From the NCBI GenBank assembly GCA_025351405.1, contig JANXVZ010000033.1, positions 28,967-92,966 of the forward strand: a stretch of DNA of 64,000 bases. Reading direction: 5' to 3'. A program made the translations under genes and the position numbers. Positions 35,632-44,415 of this stretch are shown here, piece after piece. The stretch's first letter is position 1, and every line of letters begins with the position of its first letter. The DNA comes from Sphingomonadales bacterium (GTDB lineage: Bacteria; Pseudomonadota; Alphaproteobacteria; Sphingomonadales; Sphingomonadaceae). Below the pieces are notes generated by a model. It was not told where the DNA came from and ran no database searches. It saw nothing but the letters and a program-made list of their open reading frames with translations.

Positions 35632-36765
35632 ATGGCGGATGTGAGGGCCCGGATACTGACCGCCGCCGCCGATGTTTCGGCGGCCGACTGGAACGCCTGC
35701 GCCGGGCCGGACAATCCGTTTGCCCGGCACGAATTCTATGTGGCGCTGGAAAGGTCCGGCAGCGCCATCCCGCGCACGGGCTGGCGCGCCACGCACCTGG
35801 TTGTCGATGATGCCGATGGCGTGCCGATCGGCATCATGCCCGGCTACCTCAAGAGCCATAGCCAGGGCGAATATGTCTTCGATCATGGCTGGGCGGATGC
35901 CTGGGAACGCGCCGGCGGCAGTTACTATCCCAAGTTGCAATGCATGACGCCGTTCACGCCCGCCACCGGGCCACGGCTGCTGCTGCGCGACCCGAGCGCC
36001 GCCGGCGGCCTTGTCGCGGCGGCACAGGCGCTGGTGACCCAGAACAACCTGTCATCGGTCCACGCAACCTTTCTGACGCCCGACCAGCAGGCGCTGTTCG
36101 CCGACGCCGGCTGGCTGATGCGGGTCGGCGAGCAATTCCACTGGGCGAACGACGGCTATGCCGATTTCGGCGATTTCCTCGGTGCGCTGTCGTCGCGCAA
36201 GCGCAAGGCCATCCGCAAGGAACGCGAGGGTGCGCTGGCCAGTGGTGTCGAGATCGTCCACCTGACCGGCGGCGCCATCACCGAGGCACATTGGGACGCC
36301 TTCTGGACGTTTTACCAGGACACCGGCATGCGCAAATGGGGCCGGCCGTATCTGACCCGCGCCTTTTTCTCGATTATCGGCGAAACGATGGGCGACCGGG
36401 TGCTGCTGATGCTGGCACTGCGTGGCGGCCAGCCGGTGGCGGGCGCGCTCAATTTCATCGGCGATGATTGCCTGTATGGGCGTTACTGGGGATCCACCGA
36501 GGACATCCCCTTCCTCCATTTCGAGCTATGCTATTACCAGGCCATCGAATGGGCGATCGCCAATGGCAAGGCGCGCGTCGAAGCCGGCGCGCAGGGAGCC
36601 CACAAGCTGGCGCGCGGCTACCGCCCGGTGGCGACGATTTCCGCGCATTTCATACCTGATCCCAACTTTCGACGCGCCGTTGCCGATTTCGTGGCGCGCG
36701 AAGGCGAGATGGTGGCCGCCGATATCGAGGCGATGGACATGGCCACGCCGTTCAGGCGCGGCTAA
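35632..36765 (+). CDS. FemAB/GNAT-like acyltransferase (DUF482 / COG3146)
   Basis: 377-residue protein of the family annotated as peptidoglycan biosynthesis-like N-acyltransferase. Highly characteristic segments: GYLKSHSQGEYVFDHGWADAWERAGG, SYYPKLQCMTPFTPATGPRLL, SSRKRKAIRKERE and ARVEAGAQGAHKLARGYRPV. Reaction and acceptor are not established. It ends the DUF3572-HAD-RidA-acyltransferase operon. Confidence 0.88.
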   Translation: MADVRARILTAAADVSAADWNACAGPDNPFARHEFYVALERSGSAIPRTGWRATHLVVDDADGVPIGIMPGYLKSHSQGEYVFDHGWADAWERAGGSYYPKLQCMTPFTPATGPRLLLRDPSAAGGLVAAAQALVTQNNLSSVHATFLTPDQQALFADAGWLMRVGEQFHWANDGYADFGDFLGALSSRKRKAIRKEREGALASGVEIVHLTGGAITEAHWDAFWTFYQDTGMRKWGRPYLTRAFFSIIGETMGDRVLLMLALRGGQPVAGALNFIGDDCLYGRYWGSTEDIPFLHFELCYYQAIEWAIANGKARVEAGAQGAHKLARGYRPVATISAHFIPDPNFRRAVADFVAREGEMVAADIEAMDMATPFRRG

Positions 36766-36814
36766 GACGATGCGGCGCTTGTACCTTCCCGAAGTCGCCA
36801 GACAGGATGCTGCC

Positions 36815-37177
36815 ATGACCACCATGCACCGGCTCGCTGCCGCTTTCGCCGTGACGGCCCTGGTTGCCGGCGCGGCAGGGGCGCAGGTCTATCGCCTGTC
36901 GCCCGAGCAGATCCAGCAGGCCCAGCTTGAGGCCGCCAATCGCAGCGCCGCCGATGATGCGCTTTTTCTCGCGCCCCGCAACGACGGGCGCATCCACGGT
37001 GAGGTCGGTGCCTTCGTCGGCACCGGCGGCGCCCGCGGCATCTTCGGCACGGTCGTGACACCCTTGGGTGAAAACGGCAGCGCGGCGTTCTCCTTCGAAC
37101 AGAGCCAGTACAATGGCCGCGGCTATGGCAACTATCCCTATGGTTATACGCTGAGCCCGCGGAAGCCGGTGCGGTAA
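36815..37177 (+). CDS. Small secreted protein, unknown function
   Basis: 120-residue exported protein. Signal peptide MTTMHRLAAAFAVTALVAGAAGA with cleavage before QVYRLSPEQ. The mature part has a Gln/Ala-rich helix and a Gly/Tyr/Asn-rich C-terminus (YNGRGYGNYPYGYTLSP). I do not recognise a family. ATG 36815 is chosen so that the signal peptide is N-terminal; the track also offers an upstream start. Confidence 0.7.
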   Translation: MTTMHRLAAAFAVTALVAGAAGAQVYRLSPEQIQQAQLEAANRSAADDALFLAPRNDGRIHGEVGAFVGTGGARGIFGTVVTPLGENGSAAFSFEQSQYNGRGYGNYPYGYTLSPRKPVR

Positions 37178-38026
37178 CTACACCGCAAAATTGTCGATCA
37201 GCCGGGTGGTGCCCATCACTGCAGCCGCCATCAACCGCGCCCCCGGCTCCGGTCGATCGAGCGGGGTCAGCGTTTCCTCATCGACGAGTTCGATATAGTC
37301 GACCCGCAGGAACCCTGCCTGTGCCAATGCCAGATAGGCGGCCGCCAGCGTCGGTGCCAGCGCCGCGCCGCCGCGCAGGGCATCGCGTGCGGCGATCAGG
37401 GATTGCGGCAACGCCAGCGCCCGGCCGCGTTCATCGGGGTTCAGGTACATGTTGCGCGACGACAGCGCGAGGCCATCCTGATCACGCACGATGCCGGCAC
37501 CGATGATGCGCGTACCGAGATCGAGATCGGCGGCCATGCGACGGATGATGGCGAGTTGCTGCCAGTCCTTTTCACCAAACACACCGACATCGGCGCGCGA
37601 CGCCGCCAGCAATTTCGACACCACGGTCGCCACACCGTCGAAATGCCCTGGGCGCACCGCTCCGCACAGCCGGTCGGGAAGCCCGGCAACCTTGACGTAG
37701 CTGGCAAAGCCGGGCGGATACATGGTGGCGACGCTGGGTGCATACAGCAGTTCGCAGCCGGCCTCGCGCAGTTTGGCGGCATCGCCTGCCTCGTCGCGGG
37801 GATAGCGATCAAGGTCTTCCAGCGGCCCGAATTGCTTGGGATTGACGAAAATCGATGCCGCGACCTTGTCGGCATGTTTCAGCCCCTCCGTCACCAACGC
37901 CAGGTGACCGGCATGGAGCGCGCCCATCGTGGGCACCAGCGCGACGCGATGCCCCTGGCGCTGCCAATCGGCGATGGCGGCGGTGAGTTGGGCGGGCTCG
38001 CGGACGATGCTGAAGGCTGATGGCAC
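37178..38026 (-). CDS. panC: Pantothenate synthetase
   Basis: ATP-dependent condensation of pantoate with beta-alanine, 282 residues, the usual length. HIGH-like VPTMGALHAGHLAL, SIFVNPKQFGPLEDLDRYPR, VFGEKDWQQLAIIRRM and ALSSRNMYL are all conserved. GTG 38026 with AAAGG seven bases upstream gives the family N-terminus; the track's 38098 start is a non-conserved extension. Divergent from mipZ. Confidence 0.96.
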   Translation of the reverse strand: MPSAFSIVREPAQLTAAIADWQRQGHRVALVPTMGALHAGHLALVTEGLKHADKVAASIFVNPKQFGPLEDLDRYPRDEAGDAAKLREAGCELLYAPSVATMYPPGFASYVKVAGLPDRLCGAVRPGHFDGVATVVSKLLAASRADVGVFGEKDWQQLAIIRRMAADLDLGTRIIGAGIVRDQDGLALSSRNMYLNPDERGRALALPQSLIAARDALRGGAALAPTLAAAYLALAQAGFLRVDYIELVDEETLTPLDRPEPGARLMAAAVMGTTRLIDNFAV

Positions 38027-38128
38027 GCGGGGCCTTTCGGTTGACACAGGCGCGCGGCTGTGTCGGAAACGCAGCCAATACGCAAGGTTCCGGGGCAATC
38101 ATGGCATCAACGACTGGTTCGAAAGCGC

Positions 38129-38208
38129 GGCATTGGCCCGTTCCCCCACCCCGCCACGCATGGGAGTGTGCCTGAATGGATGGCGGGGTGGGGCAGCGGG
38201 CCGGTGCC
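38129..38208. repeat. Large palindrome enclosing the mipZ start
   Basis: Left arm 38129-38156 and right arm 38181-38208 pair over 28 positions: 24 Watson-Crick, three G-U and one mismatch, including an uninterrupted 13-bp core CCCCACCCCGCCA/TGGCGGGGTGGGG. The 24-base loop holds GGGAG and the mipZ ATG (38176); the right arm encodes mipZ codons 2-11. It could be an mRNA control hairpin or an inserted palindromic repeat. Confidence 0.8.
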
Positions 38209-38997
38209 GCTACAGCCAACGCGCACATCATCGTGCTGGGCAATGAAAAAGGCGGGTCGGGGAAGTCCACGACCGCCGTGCACATCGCCGTGGCGCTGGC
38301 CCATGCCGGCAAGCGCGTCGCCATGATCGACCTCGACAGCCGGCAAAAGACGGTTGCGCGCTACCTCGAAAATCGCGCGACGTTCACGGCCCGGCGCGGA
38401 TTGACATTGCCGATGCCGGATCATGTCATCATTGCCGAGGGCGACACGGCACAGGCGGAACTCGCCGAACGGCTGCAGCAGGCCAGCGGGCTCGATTTCA
38501 TCGTCATCGATACCCCGGGCCGCGATTCGCCGCTGGCGCGCGCCGCGCTCGCCGCCGCCGATACGCTGGTGACGCCGATCAACGACAGTTTTGTCGATTT
38601 CGACCTGATCGGCCAGGTCGATCCCGAAACCTTCAAGGTCCGCCGTCCGAGTTTTTATGCCGAACTGATCTGGGACACGCGCCGCGCCCGCGCCAGCACC
38701 GGCCGCACCATCGACTGGGTCGTGCTGCGCAACCGGCTTTCGACGCTGGAAGCGCGCAATCGCAAACGGGTCGGTGCGGCGCTGGAGGAACTGGCAAAGA
38801 CCGTTGGCTTCCGCATCGTCGGCGGGCTTTCGGAACGCGTCATATTTCGCGAGCTTTTTCCGCGCGGGCTGACGCTGCTCGATCGCGACGCCCTTGAAGA
38901 TTTCAGCCTCAGCCATGTCGGGGCGCGCGCTGAACTGCGGGCCTTGATGACCGGGCTGGCATTGCCGGGCTTCGATCTCGATCTGCTGGCGGCCTGA
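38176..38997 (+). CDS. mipZ: Division-plane positioning ATPase MipZ
   Basis: ParA/MinD-type ATPase of 273 residues that, with ParB, forms a polar gradient inhibiting FtsZ so that division occurs at midcell. HIIVLGNEKGGSGKSTTAVHIA is the deviant Walker A typical of MipZ; MIDLDSRQKTVARYLENR and FIVIDTPGRDSPLARAAL are family-specific. The first ~15 residues (DGGVGQRAGAATA) precede the conserved fold and are encoded by the right arm of a palindrome. The stop is directly followed by a TTG-start J-protein gene. Confidence 0.95.
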   Translation: MDGGVGQRAGAATANAHIIVLGNEKGGSGKSTTAVHIAVALAHAGKRVAMIDLDSRQKTVARYLENRATFTARRGLTLPMPDHVIIAEGDTAQAELAERLQQASGLDFIVIDTPGRDSPLARAALAAADTLVTPINDSFVDFDLIGQVDPETFKVRRPSFYAELIWDTRRARASTGRTIDWVVLRNRLSTLEARNRKRVGAALEELAKTVGFRIVGGLSERVIFRELFPRGLTLLDRDALEDFSLSHVGARAELRALMTGLALPGFDLDLLAA

Positions 38998-39396
38998 TTG
39001 GCGATCGCGCTCATCCTTGTCGCGGTGCTGGCCTGGTGGCTGCACAAGCGCGGCGAACTGCTGCCCAACCTGGCGCGATGGGTCGGCACCGGCGTTGCTG
39101 CGCTGGTCGCGGTCAAACTGGGGGAAGGCGGCCGACTGATACCCGCTGCGATTGTCGCTGCAGCCGGCTGGTGGTGGTGGCAAAAGGGCCACCGGGCCGC
39201 GATCCGCCCGGACCCGGAGGCCGGCGCGCTGGCGCTTCTCGGCCTGCCACCGGGAGCGGGTGCCGAAAGCATCCAGGCCGCTTGGCGCAGCCGCATGGCC
39301 TTCGCCCACCCCGACGTCGGCGGCAGCGTCGAAGCGGCGCAAAAACTGACCGAGGCGCGCGACCTGTTGCTGGCACGGCGGGCAGCGCGGAGATAG
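38998..39396 (+). CDS. Membrane-anchored J-domain protein
   Basis: 132-residue protein with two N-terminal membrane segments (AIALILVAVLAWWL and LIPAAIVAAAGWWWW) and a short C-terminal J-domain ALALLGLPPGAG...WRSRMAFAHPDVGGSVEAAQKLTEARDLLL containing HPD. Architecture resembles TIM14-like/DnaJ-like co-chaperones that recruit DnaK to the membrane. TTG start immediately after the mipZ stop implies translational coupling. Confidence 0.85.
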   Translation: MAIALILVAVLAWWLHKRGELLPNLARWVGTGVAALVAVKLGEGGRLIPAAIVAAAGWWWWQKGHRAAIRPDPEAGALALLGLPPGAGAESIQAAWRSRMAFAHPDVGGSVEAAQKLTEARDLLLARRAARR

Positions 39397-39497
39397 TTGC
39401 CGGCGCAGCGCGCAGCGCGGCGCTTAAAATCGCCATTCCAGCCGATTGCGCTACACCGCAATAGCCAGCGAAGCGGAACCTTAACACCAGCCTGTCA

Positions 39498-39527
39498 TTG
39501 GACCTTGTGAAGTCGAACCCGTAAACT
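39498..39527 (+). promoter_or_regulatory. Possible promoter of the phosphomannomutase gene
   Basis: TTGGAC (39498-39503), 18 bp, TAAACT (39522-39527), 36 bp before the chosen ATG. Reasonable spacing, moderate -10. Confidence 0.35.
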
Positions 39528-39563
39528 CGGCTGTTCCGAATATAAAAGGCCTTGATCCAAGCC

Positions 39564-40982
39564 ATGGCGACCGCAGCAAAACCCCAGCAGGCCCCCGCAC
39601 CCCGGTCGCATCGTTTCGACCCGACGACACTGCGCGAATACGACATCCGCGGGCTGGTCGGCGAAACCCTCGATGAGCCCGATGCCTATGCCATCGGCCG
39701 CGGCTTTGCGACCATCGTGCGGCGCGGCGGCGGTAGCAAGGTGGCGGTCGGCTATGATGGCCGGGCATCGTCGCCGCGCTTCGAGACGGCGCTGTGTCGC
39801 GGGCTCAACGATGCAGGCGTCGATGTCGTGCGCATCGGCATGGGGCCGACGCCGATGCTGTACTACGCCGTCAGCGAACTGGGTTGCGCCGGCGGCGTGA
39901 TGATTACCGGCAGTCACAATCCTCCGGCGTATAATGGCTTCAAGATGGCGCTGGCGAGCGGGCCCTTCTATGGTGCCGACATCCGCGGCCTTGGCGAAAT
40001 GGCGGCCGCCGGCGATTGGGAAACAGGCACCGGCGCCGCGTCGCAGGTCGATATCATGGACCGTTACGTCGACCGGCTGTTGCAGGGTTTCGATGGTGCC
40101 AGCTTTACCATCGCCTGGGATTGCGGCAACGGCGTTGCAGGGCCGGTGGTCGAACGGCTGGTGAAGAAACTGCCCGGCACGCATTATGTGCTGTTCGCCG
40201 AAGTCGATGGAAATTTTCCCAACCATCACCCCGACCCGACCGAGGAAAAGAACCTTGCCGACCTGAAGGCTGCGGTTGCCGAGCATGGCTGTGATTTCGG
40301 GGTTGCCTTCGACGGCGATGCCGACCGGCTTGGCGCGATCGACGGCAAGGGCCGGGTGGTGTGGGGCGACCAGCTTCTCGGCATCCTCGCCGAACCGGTG
40401 CTGAAGGCACTGCCCGGCGCCACCATCATCGCCGATGTGAAGGCCAGCCAGGCGCTGTTCGACCGTATTGCGGCGCTGGGGGGCAAGCCGCTGATGTGGA
40501 AGACCGGGCATAGCCTCATCAAGGCCAAGATGAAGGAAACCGGCTCACCATTGGCCGGCGAGATGAGCGGGCATATCTTCTTCGCCCATGATTATTATGG
40601 CTATGACGACGGCATTTACGCTGCGGTGCGGCTGATTCGCGCCGTGTCGTCGCTGGGCGGTTCGCTGACCGAATTGAAGGACGCGATGCCGGTGATGATC
40701 AACACGCCGGAGCTGCGCTTCCAGTCGTCGGAAGATCGAAAGTTTGCCGTGGTCGCCGAGGTGCTGGCCCGCCTGAAGACCGAAGGCGCCAAGGTCGACG
40801 AGACCGACGGCGCCCGCGTGACCCGCGCCGATGGCTGGTGGCTGCTCCGCGCCTCCAACACCCAGGACGTGCTGGTGGCGCGGGTGGAAGCCCGGGATGC
40901 TGCAGCGCTTGAGCGATTGCAGGCAGAGCTATATGCTGCGCTCGATGCTTCTGGCGTGAAGCCGGTGCTCGCGGGGCATTGA
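39564..40982 (+). CDS. Phosphomannomutase/phosphoglucomutase (AlgC type)
   Basis: 472-residue alpha-D-phosphohexomutase interconverting 6- and 1-phosphates of mannose or glucose for surface polysaccharides. [26 protein letters not shown], phosphoserine loop [15 protein letters not shown], metal loop [12 protein letters not shown], sugar loop [10 protein letters not shown] and C-terminal phosphate site [17 protein letters not shown] 39564 is preferred to the in-frame TTG at 39552, which sits only two bases from the AAAGG. Confidence 0.94.
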   Translation: MATAAKPQQAPAPRSHRFDPTTLREYDIRGLVGETLDEPDAYAIGRGFATIVRRGGGSKVAVGYDGRASSPRFETALCRGLNDAGVDVVRIGMGPTPMLYYAVSELGCAGGVMITGSHNPPAYNGFKMALASGPFYGADIRGLGEMAAAGDWETGTGAASQVDIMDRYVDRLLQGFDGASFTIAWDCGNGVAGPVVERLVKKLPGTHYVLFAEVDGNFPNHHPDPTEEKNLADLKAAVAEHGCDFGVAFDGDADRLGAIDGKGRVVWGDQLLGILAEPVLKALPGATIIADVKASQALFDRIAALGGKPLMWKTGHSLIKAKMKETGSPLAGEMSGHIFFAHDYYGYDDGIYAAVRLIRAVSSLGGSLTELKDAMPVMINTPELRFQSSEDRKFAVVAEVLARLKTEGAKVDETDGARVTRADGWWLLRASNTQDVLVARVEARDAAALERLQAELYAALDASGVKPVLAGH

Positions 40983-40994
40983 GACGGCGCTGCT

Positions 40995-41081
40995 GGGCCG
41001 TGTGACGTTCATACGGCATTACAGGGCCATGTGACGTTCATATGGCGCTACAGGGCCATGTGACGTTCATGTTGCAGTGCA
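40995..41081 (+). repeat. Three 29-bp tandem repeats upstream of the phasin promoter
   Basis: Units at 40995-41023 and 41024-41052 agree at 25 of 29 positions; the third (41053-41081) matches the second over its first 18 bases and then runs into the left phasin operator. Each contains GTGACGTTCAT. The array starts just after the phosphomannomutase stop. Confidence 0.8.
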
Positions 41082-41131
41082 CAATAAACGCTTGCATCGA
41101 TCGCCCGCCGGAACTATTGTGCACTGCAACA
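41070..41131 (+). promoter_or_regulatory. Phasin promoter bracketed by two inverted 17-bp operators
   Basis: TGTTGCAGTGCACAATA (41070-41086) and its exact reverse complement (41115-41131) are 28 bp apart. Between and overlapping them is TTGCAT (41092-41097), 17 bp, TATTGT (41115-41120), a good sigma-70-type promoter; the right operator covers the -10. The core TGCA-N-TGCA resembles PhaR-type sites (TGC/GCA-rich) known at phasin genes. Alternatively the arms could fold in RNA. Confidence 0.7.
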
Positions 41132-41148
41132 AGATTGTGGAGTTCGCA

Positions 41149-42339
41149 ATGGCAAGCAAGCCGACAGGTTCGCAGAAAAAGCCCAACGCCGTTGGCGCGA
41201 CCAAGCCCGTTGCGCCGGCAACGGTTGCGTCCGCTTCGCCGGCGGCCACCAAGCTTGCGGATGCGAAGCCGCCCGCAATCGCGAAGGCGCCCGTAATCGC
41301 AAAGGCGCCCGTAATCGGAAAGCCGGCAGTCGTTGCCAACCCGGTTCCGGTTGCCACCAAAGCGACCCCAGCTACCGCCCCTTCGGTGCCGGCTGCAACG
41401 ACCAAGCCACCGGTTGCGACGCCCGTCGTTGCCAAGACTTTGGCGCCGCCTGCCCCATCCTCCGCGTCCCCGGCGGCCAAAGCTGTTGCACCGGCCGCCG
41501 TCGCGACCAAGCCCGTCGCACCGGCTGCGGTAAAGGCCCCTGCAGCGGCTACCGTCCAGGCGACGCCGCCTGTTGGCGGCGCGACGCCGGCCAAGCCTGC
41601 CGTCGCCAAGCCTGCCGTTGCAGTGCCGGCAGTCTCGGCACCTGCAGTCGTAGCGGCCGTGCCCGCCAAACCCGTTATCGCTGCCCCGGCTGCTGCCGTG
41701 GCTGTTGCCCCCAAGCCGGCCGCTCCTGCGGTCGCCGCTGCTGCCGGCGCCGTGCCGGCCACTCCGCCCCAGCCGTCGGAGCCGAAACCGTCCGCAAGCA
41801 AGGCTGAAAACGTCATCCCCCTCACTCGCAAGGATAATCCCATGGCCACCGCATTCGACACCACCTCCGAGACCGTCAAGAAGACCGTCAGCCAGATCAA
41901 CACCAGCGCCGAAGCCGCGATGACCCAGGGCAAGGCCGCCATGGAGCAGATCACCGCCAAGTCGAAGGAAGCCGTCGAGCAGGGCATGAAGTCCGTCGAC
42001 GAACTGACCGCCATGGCGCGCGGCAATGTCGAAGCGATGCTGGCCGCCGCCCGCGCCGCCACCTCCGGCCTTGAAACCATCGCCCAGCACGTCAGCGACT
42101 TCTCGCGCAAGAGCTTCGAGGACACGACCGCTGCGGCTCGCGCCATGACCGGCGTCAAGACCCCCAACGAGCTGATGCAATTGCAGAATGATTTTGCCAA
42201 GACGCAATTCGATGCCGCGGTCAGCGAAATGACCAAGATGTCGGAACTGATGCTCAAGCTTGCCGGCGAAGTGTTCGAGCCGATCCAGAACCGCGCCGCT
42301 CTCGCTGCCGAGAAGATGAAGTCGACGTTCACCAAGTAA
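41149..42339 (+). CDS. Phasin with long Ala/Pro/Lys-rich N-terminal region
   Basis: 396-residue granule-associated protein. Residues ~230-396 are a Phasin_2 domain: [22 protein letters not shown], a heptad-like helix with [65 protein letters not shown] and a C-terminal amphipathic helix; it would coat polyhydroxyalkanoate granules. The first ~230 residues are low-complexity, dominated by Ala, Pro, Lys and Val with PVAPAA/KPAV units, reminiscent of PhaF/histone-H1-like tails that contact DNA. ATG 41149 has GTGGAG upstream. An internal ATG at 41842 begins the phasin domain exactly. Confidence 0.88.
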   Translation: MASKPTGSQKKPNAVGATKPVAPATVASASPAATKLADAKPPAIAKAPVIAKAPVIGKPAVVANPVPVATKATPATAPSVPAATTKPPVATPVVAKTLAPPAPSSASPAAKAVAPAAVATKPVAPAAVKAPAAATVQATPPVGGATPAKPAVAKPAVAVPAVSAPAVVAAVPAKPVIAAPAAAVAVAPKPAAPAVAAAAGAVPATPPQPSEPKPSASKAENVIPLTRKDNPMATAFDTTSETVKKTVSQINTSAEAAMTQGKAAMEQITAKSKEAVEQGMKSVDELTAMARGNVEAMLAAARAATSGLETIAQHVSDFSRKSFEDTTAAARAMTGVKTPNELMQLQNDFAKTQFDAAVSEMTKMSELMLKLAGEVFEPIQNRAALAAEKMKSTFTK

Positions 42340-42360
42340 GGCGGTCTGACGCGAAAATCG

Positions 42361-42394
42361 AAGGGGCGGGTGCGGCAACGCGCCCGCCCCTTTT
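42361..42394 (+). terminator. Rho-independent terminator after the phasin
   Basis: AAGGGGCGGGTGCG-GCAA-CGCGCCCGCCCC followed by TTTT: a 12-bp stem with one G-U pair, GNNA-like tetraloop and U-tail, 22 bp after the phasin stop. Confidence 0.9.
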
Positions 42395-42425
42395 GCATGG
42401 GCGTCGGCGACCGTATATTGTCGAC

Positions 42426-42833
42426 ATGATGCAATTTGAATTGTCGGACCCCGAAACGATGCAAGAGCCGATATTGCCCACCCCGATCCGCGCTGCGGGC
42501 GATGAACGCGAAGGCGGTGGCGGCCAGGGCGGGGGCGGTACCGGGGTCGGCGTCGCCACCAAGACGCGCACCCGCACGGCCAAGCCGGCACTCTACAAGG
42601 TGCTGATGCTCAACGACGATTATACCCCGATGGAATTCGTCGTGCTGTGCCTGCAGCGCTTTTTCAAGATGACCATCGAGGATGCCACGCGGGTCATGCT
42701 GCACGTCCACCAGCGCGGTGTGGGGGTTTGCGGCATCTTCACCTATGAAGTCGCCGAGACCAAGGTCAACCAGGTCATCGACTTCGCGCGGGAACACCAG
42801 CATCCGCTGCAGTGCACGATGGAAAAGGACTGA
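42426..42833 (+). CDS. clpS: ATP-dependent Clp protease adaptor ClpS
   Basis: 135-residue adaptor that delivers N-degron substrates to ClpAP. Core [25 protein letters not shown] (ligand-binding NDD-YTPM) and [27 protein letters not shown] are conserved. The ~45-residue N-terminal stretch is Gly-rich and disordered. Start ATG 42426 (the second Met at 42429 is possible). clpA is not adjacent here, unlike many alphaproteobacteria. Confidence 0.95.
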   Translation: MMQFELSDPETMQEPILPTPIRAAGDEREGGGGQGGGGTGVGVATKTRTRTAKPALYKVLMLNDDYTPMEFVVLCLQRFFKMTIEDATRVMLHVHQRGVGVCGIFTYEVAETKVNQVIDFAREHQHPLQCTMEKD

Positions 42834-42867
42834 TATTGCGACCCACCTTTAACGGGATCGCGCCACG

Positions 42868-43563
42868 ATGACCCGCCTGCCCTCCTTTTCTCCCGGTTTC
42901 CATGCCGTTGTCATCGGCACCGGCGGGATCGGCCGGGCGCTGGCCGAACTGTTGGCGGACGACCCGTCGGTTGCCAGGGTCACCCATCTGGGCCGCAGCA
43001 CCGGCCTCGATCTTGCCGAGCCGGACAGCATTTCCGCCGCCGCTGCGACGCTGCACACCGCCCCCGACCTGGTCATCGTCGCCACCGGGGTGTTGCACGC
43101 CGATGGCCTTGCCCCGGAGCGTGATCTGCGGATGCTGTCCGCCGATGCCTTTGCCCGCAGTTTCGCCGTCAATGCGACGGGCCCGGCGCTGGTGGCCCAG
43201 GCATTTTTGCCGCTGCTTGCCAAGGGTCGCAAGACCGTGTTCGCGGCGCTGTCGGCGCGCGTCGGCTCGATTTCGGACAATCGCCTCGGCGGTTGGCACG
43301 CGTATCGCGCTTCCAAGGCGGCGCTCAACCAGCTCATCCGCACCATGGCGATAGAACAGGCCCGCAAGAACCCCGCCAGCCTCGTTGTCGGCCTGCACCC
43401 CGGCACCGTCGACACCGACTTGTCAAAGCCGTTCCAGCGCAATGTGCGGACCTTGTTCACACCTGAGGAGTCCGCTGGGTATCTGCTCGGCGTCATCGAC
43501 AGGCTGATGCCCGCCGACACCGGCAAATTGTTCGACTGGCAGGGTGAAGTCATCCCGTTCTGA
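42868..43563 (+). CDS. SDR-family oxidoreductase (CsgA-like)
   Basis: 231-residue short-chain dehydrogenase. Cofactor loop VVIGTGGIGRALAEL, IVATGVLH, SFAVNATGPALVAQAF, catalytic Ser in ALSARVGSISDN and YRASK, with HPGTVDTDLSKPF downstream. The set fits the C-factor-like SDR branch. Substrate unknown. It lies 34 bp after clpS. Confidence 0.88.
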   Translation: MTRLPSFSPGFHAVVIGTGGIGRALAELLADDPSVARVTHLGRSTGLDLAEPDSISAAAATLHTAPDLVIVATGVLHADGLAPERDLRMLSADAFARSFAVNATGPALVAQAFLPLLAKGRKTVFAALSARVGSISDNRLGGWHAYRASKAALNQLIRTMAIEQARKNPASLVVGLHPGTVDTDLSKPFQRNVRTLFTPEESAGYLLGVIDRLMPADTGKLFDWQGEVIPF

Positions 43564-43664
43564 CATGACGCAGGCGCATGGCTGCACCCCGCTGCATCCG
43601 CCACTGGCGGCATCCGGCACGATTGCCCATATCCGTCCGGTCAGGAACAAAAGGGATATCGACC

Positions 43665-44363
43665 ATGCAGACCCTACGCCCGGCTGCCGCGCGCGGCAGC
43701 TTTGATTTCGGTTGGTTGAAGACGGCGCACAGCTTCAGCTTTGGCGATTATCGCGACCCGGCGCATATGGGCTTCCGGTCCCTGCGCGTCATCAACGAGG
43801 ACCATGTCGCGGGGGGCGCCGGTTTCCCGCCGCACGCCCATGCCGACATGGAGATCGTCACCTATATCCTTTCGGGTGCGCTGGAGCACAAGGACAGCCT
43901 TGGCACCGGTGCCATCATCCGTCCCGGCGAAGCCCAGCGGATGAGCGCCGGCGCGGGCATCCGCCATTCGGAATTCAACGCCAGCAAGACGGACGATGTG
44001 CACCTGTTGCAAATCTGGCTTTTGCCATCGCAGCGCGGCATCGCGCCGGGTTATGAACAAAAGACCTTGCCTGCCGCCGTTCCCGGCGAAACCCGCCTCG
44101 ACCTCATCGCCTCGCCCGAAGGCGGGCCGGAAGCGGTGACCATCCGCAGTGACGCCACCATCTCGCGTGCGCTGCTCGGCCCCGGCGGGGCATTGTCGGT
44201 GCCGATCACGCGCGGCAATGCCTGGTTGCAGGTGGCACGCGGCAGCCTTCTGGCCAATGGCCAGGCGCTGGTGGCCGGCGACGGGCTGGCGGTGACCGGC
44301 GAGGACGCCCTGGCATTGAGCGCCACCGATGACGCCGAGGTGCTGGTCTTCGATCTCGGCTAG
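43665..44363 (+). CDS. Pirin family protein (quercetinase-like)
   Basis: 232-residue bicupin. SFSFGDYRDPAHMGFRSLRVINED, metal ligands in FPPHAHADMEIVTYILSG and the HSE of GAGIRHSEFN, then LLQIWLLPSQRGIAPGYEQK define the YhhW-type pirins, some of which are quercetin 2,3-dioxygenases. Start ATG 43665 with AAAGGG upstream; the track's longer head is unsupported. Confidence 0.92.
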   Translation: MQTLRPAAARGSFDFGWLKTAHSFSFGDYRDPAHMGFRSLRVINEDHVAGGAGFPPHAHADMEIVTYILSGALEHKDSLGTGAIIRPGEAQRMSAGAGIRHSEFNASKTDDVHLLQIWLLPSQRGIAPGYEQKTLPAAVPGETRLDLIASPEGGPEAVTIRSDATISRALLGPGGALSVPITRGNAWLQVARGSLLANGQALVAGDGLAVTGEDALALSATDDAEVLVFDLG

Positions 44364-44415
44364 ACCTGGCGGGGGAGTGGACAGCCCCATCCGCTCCCCC
44401 TAGGTTTTGCTTCCA

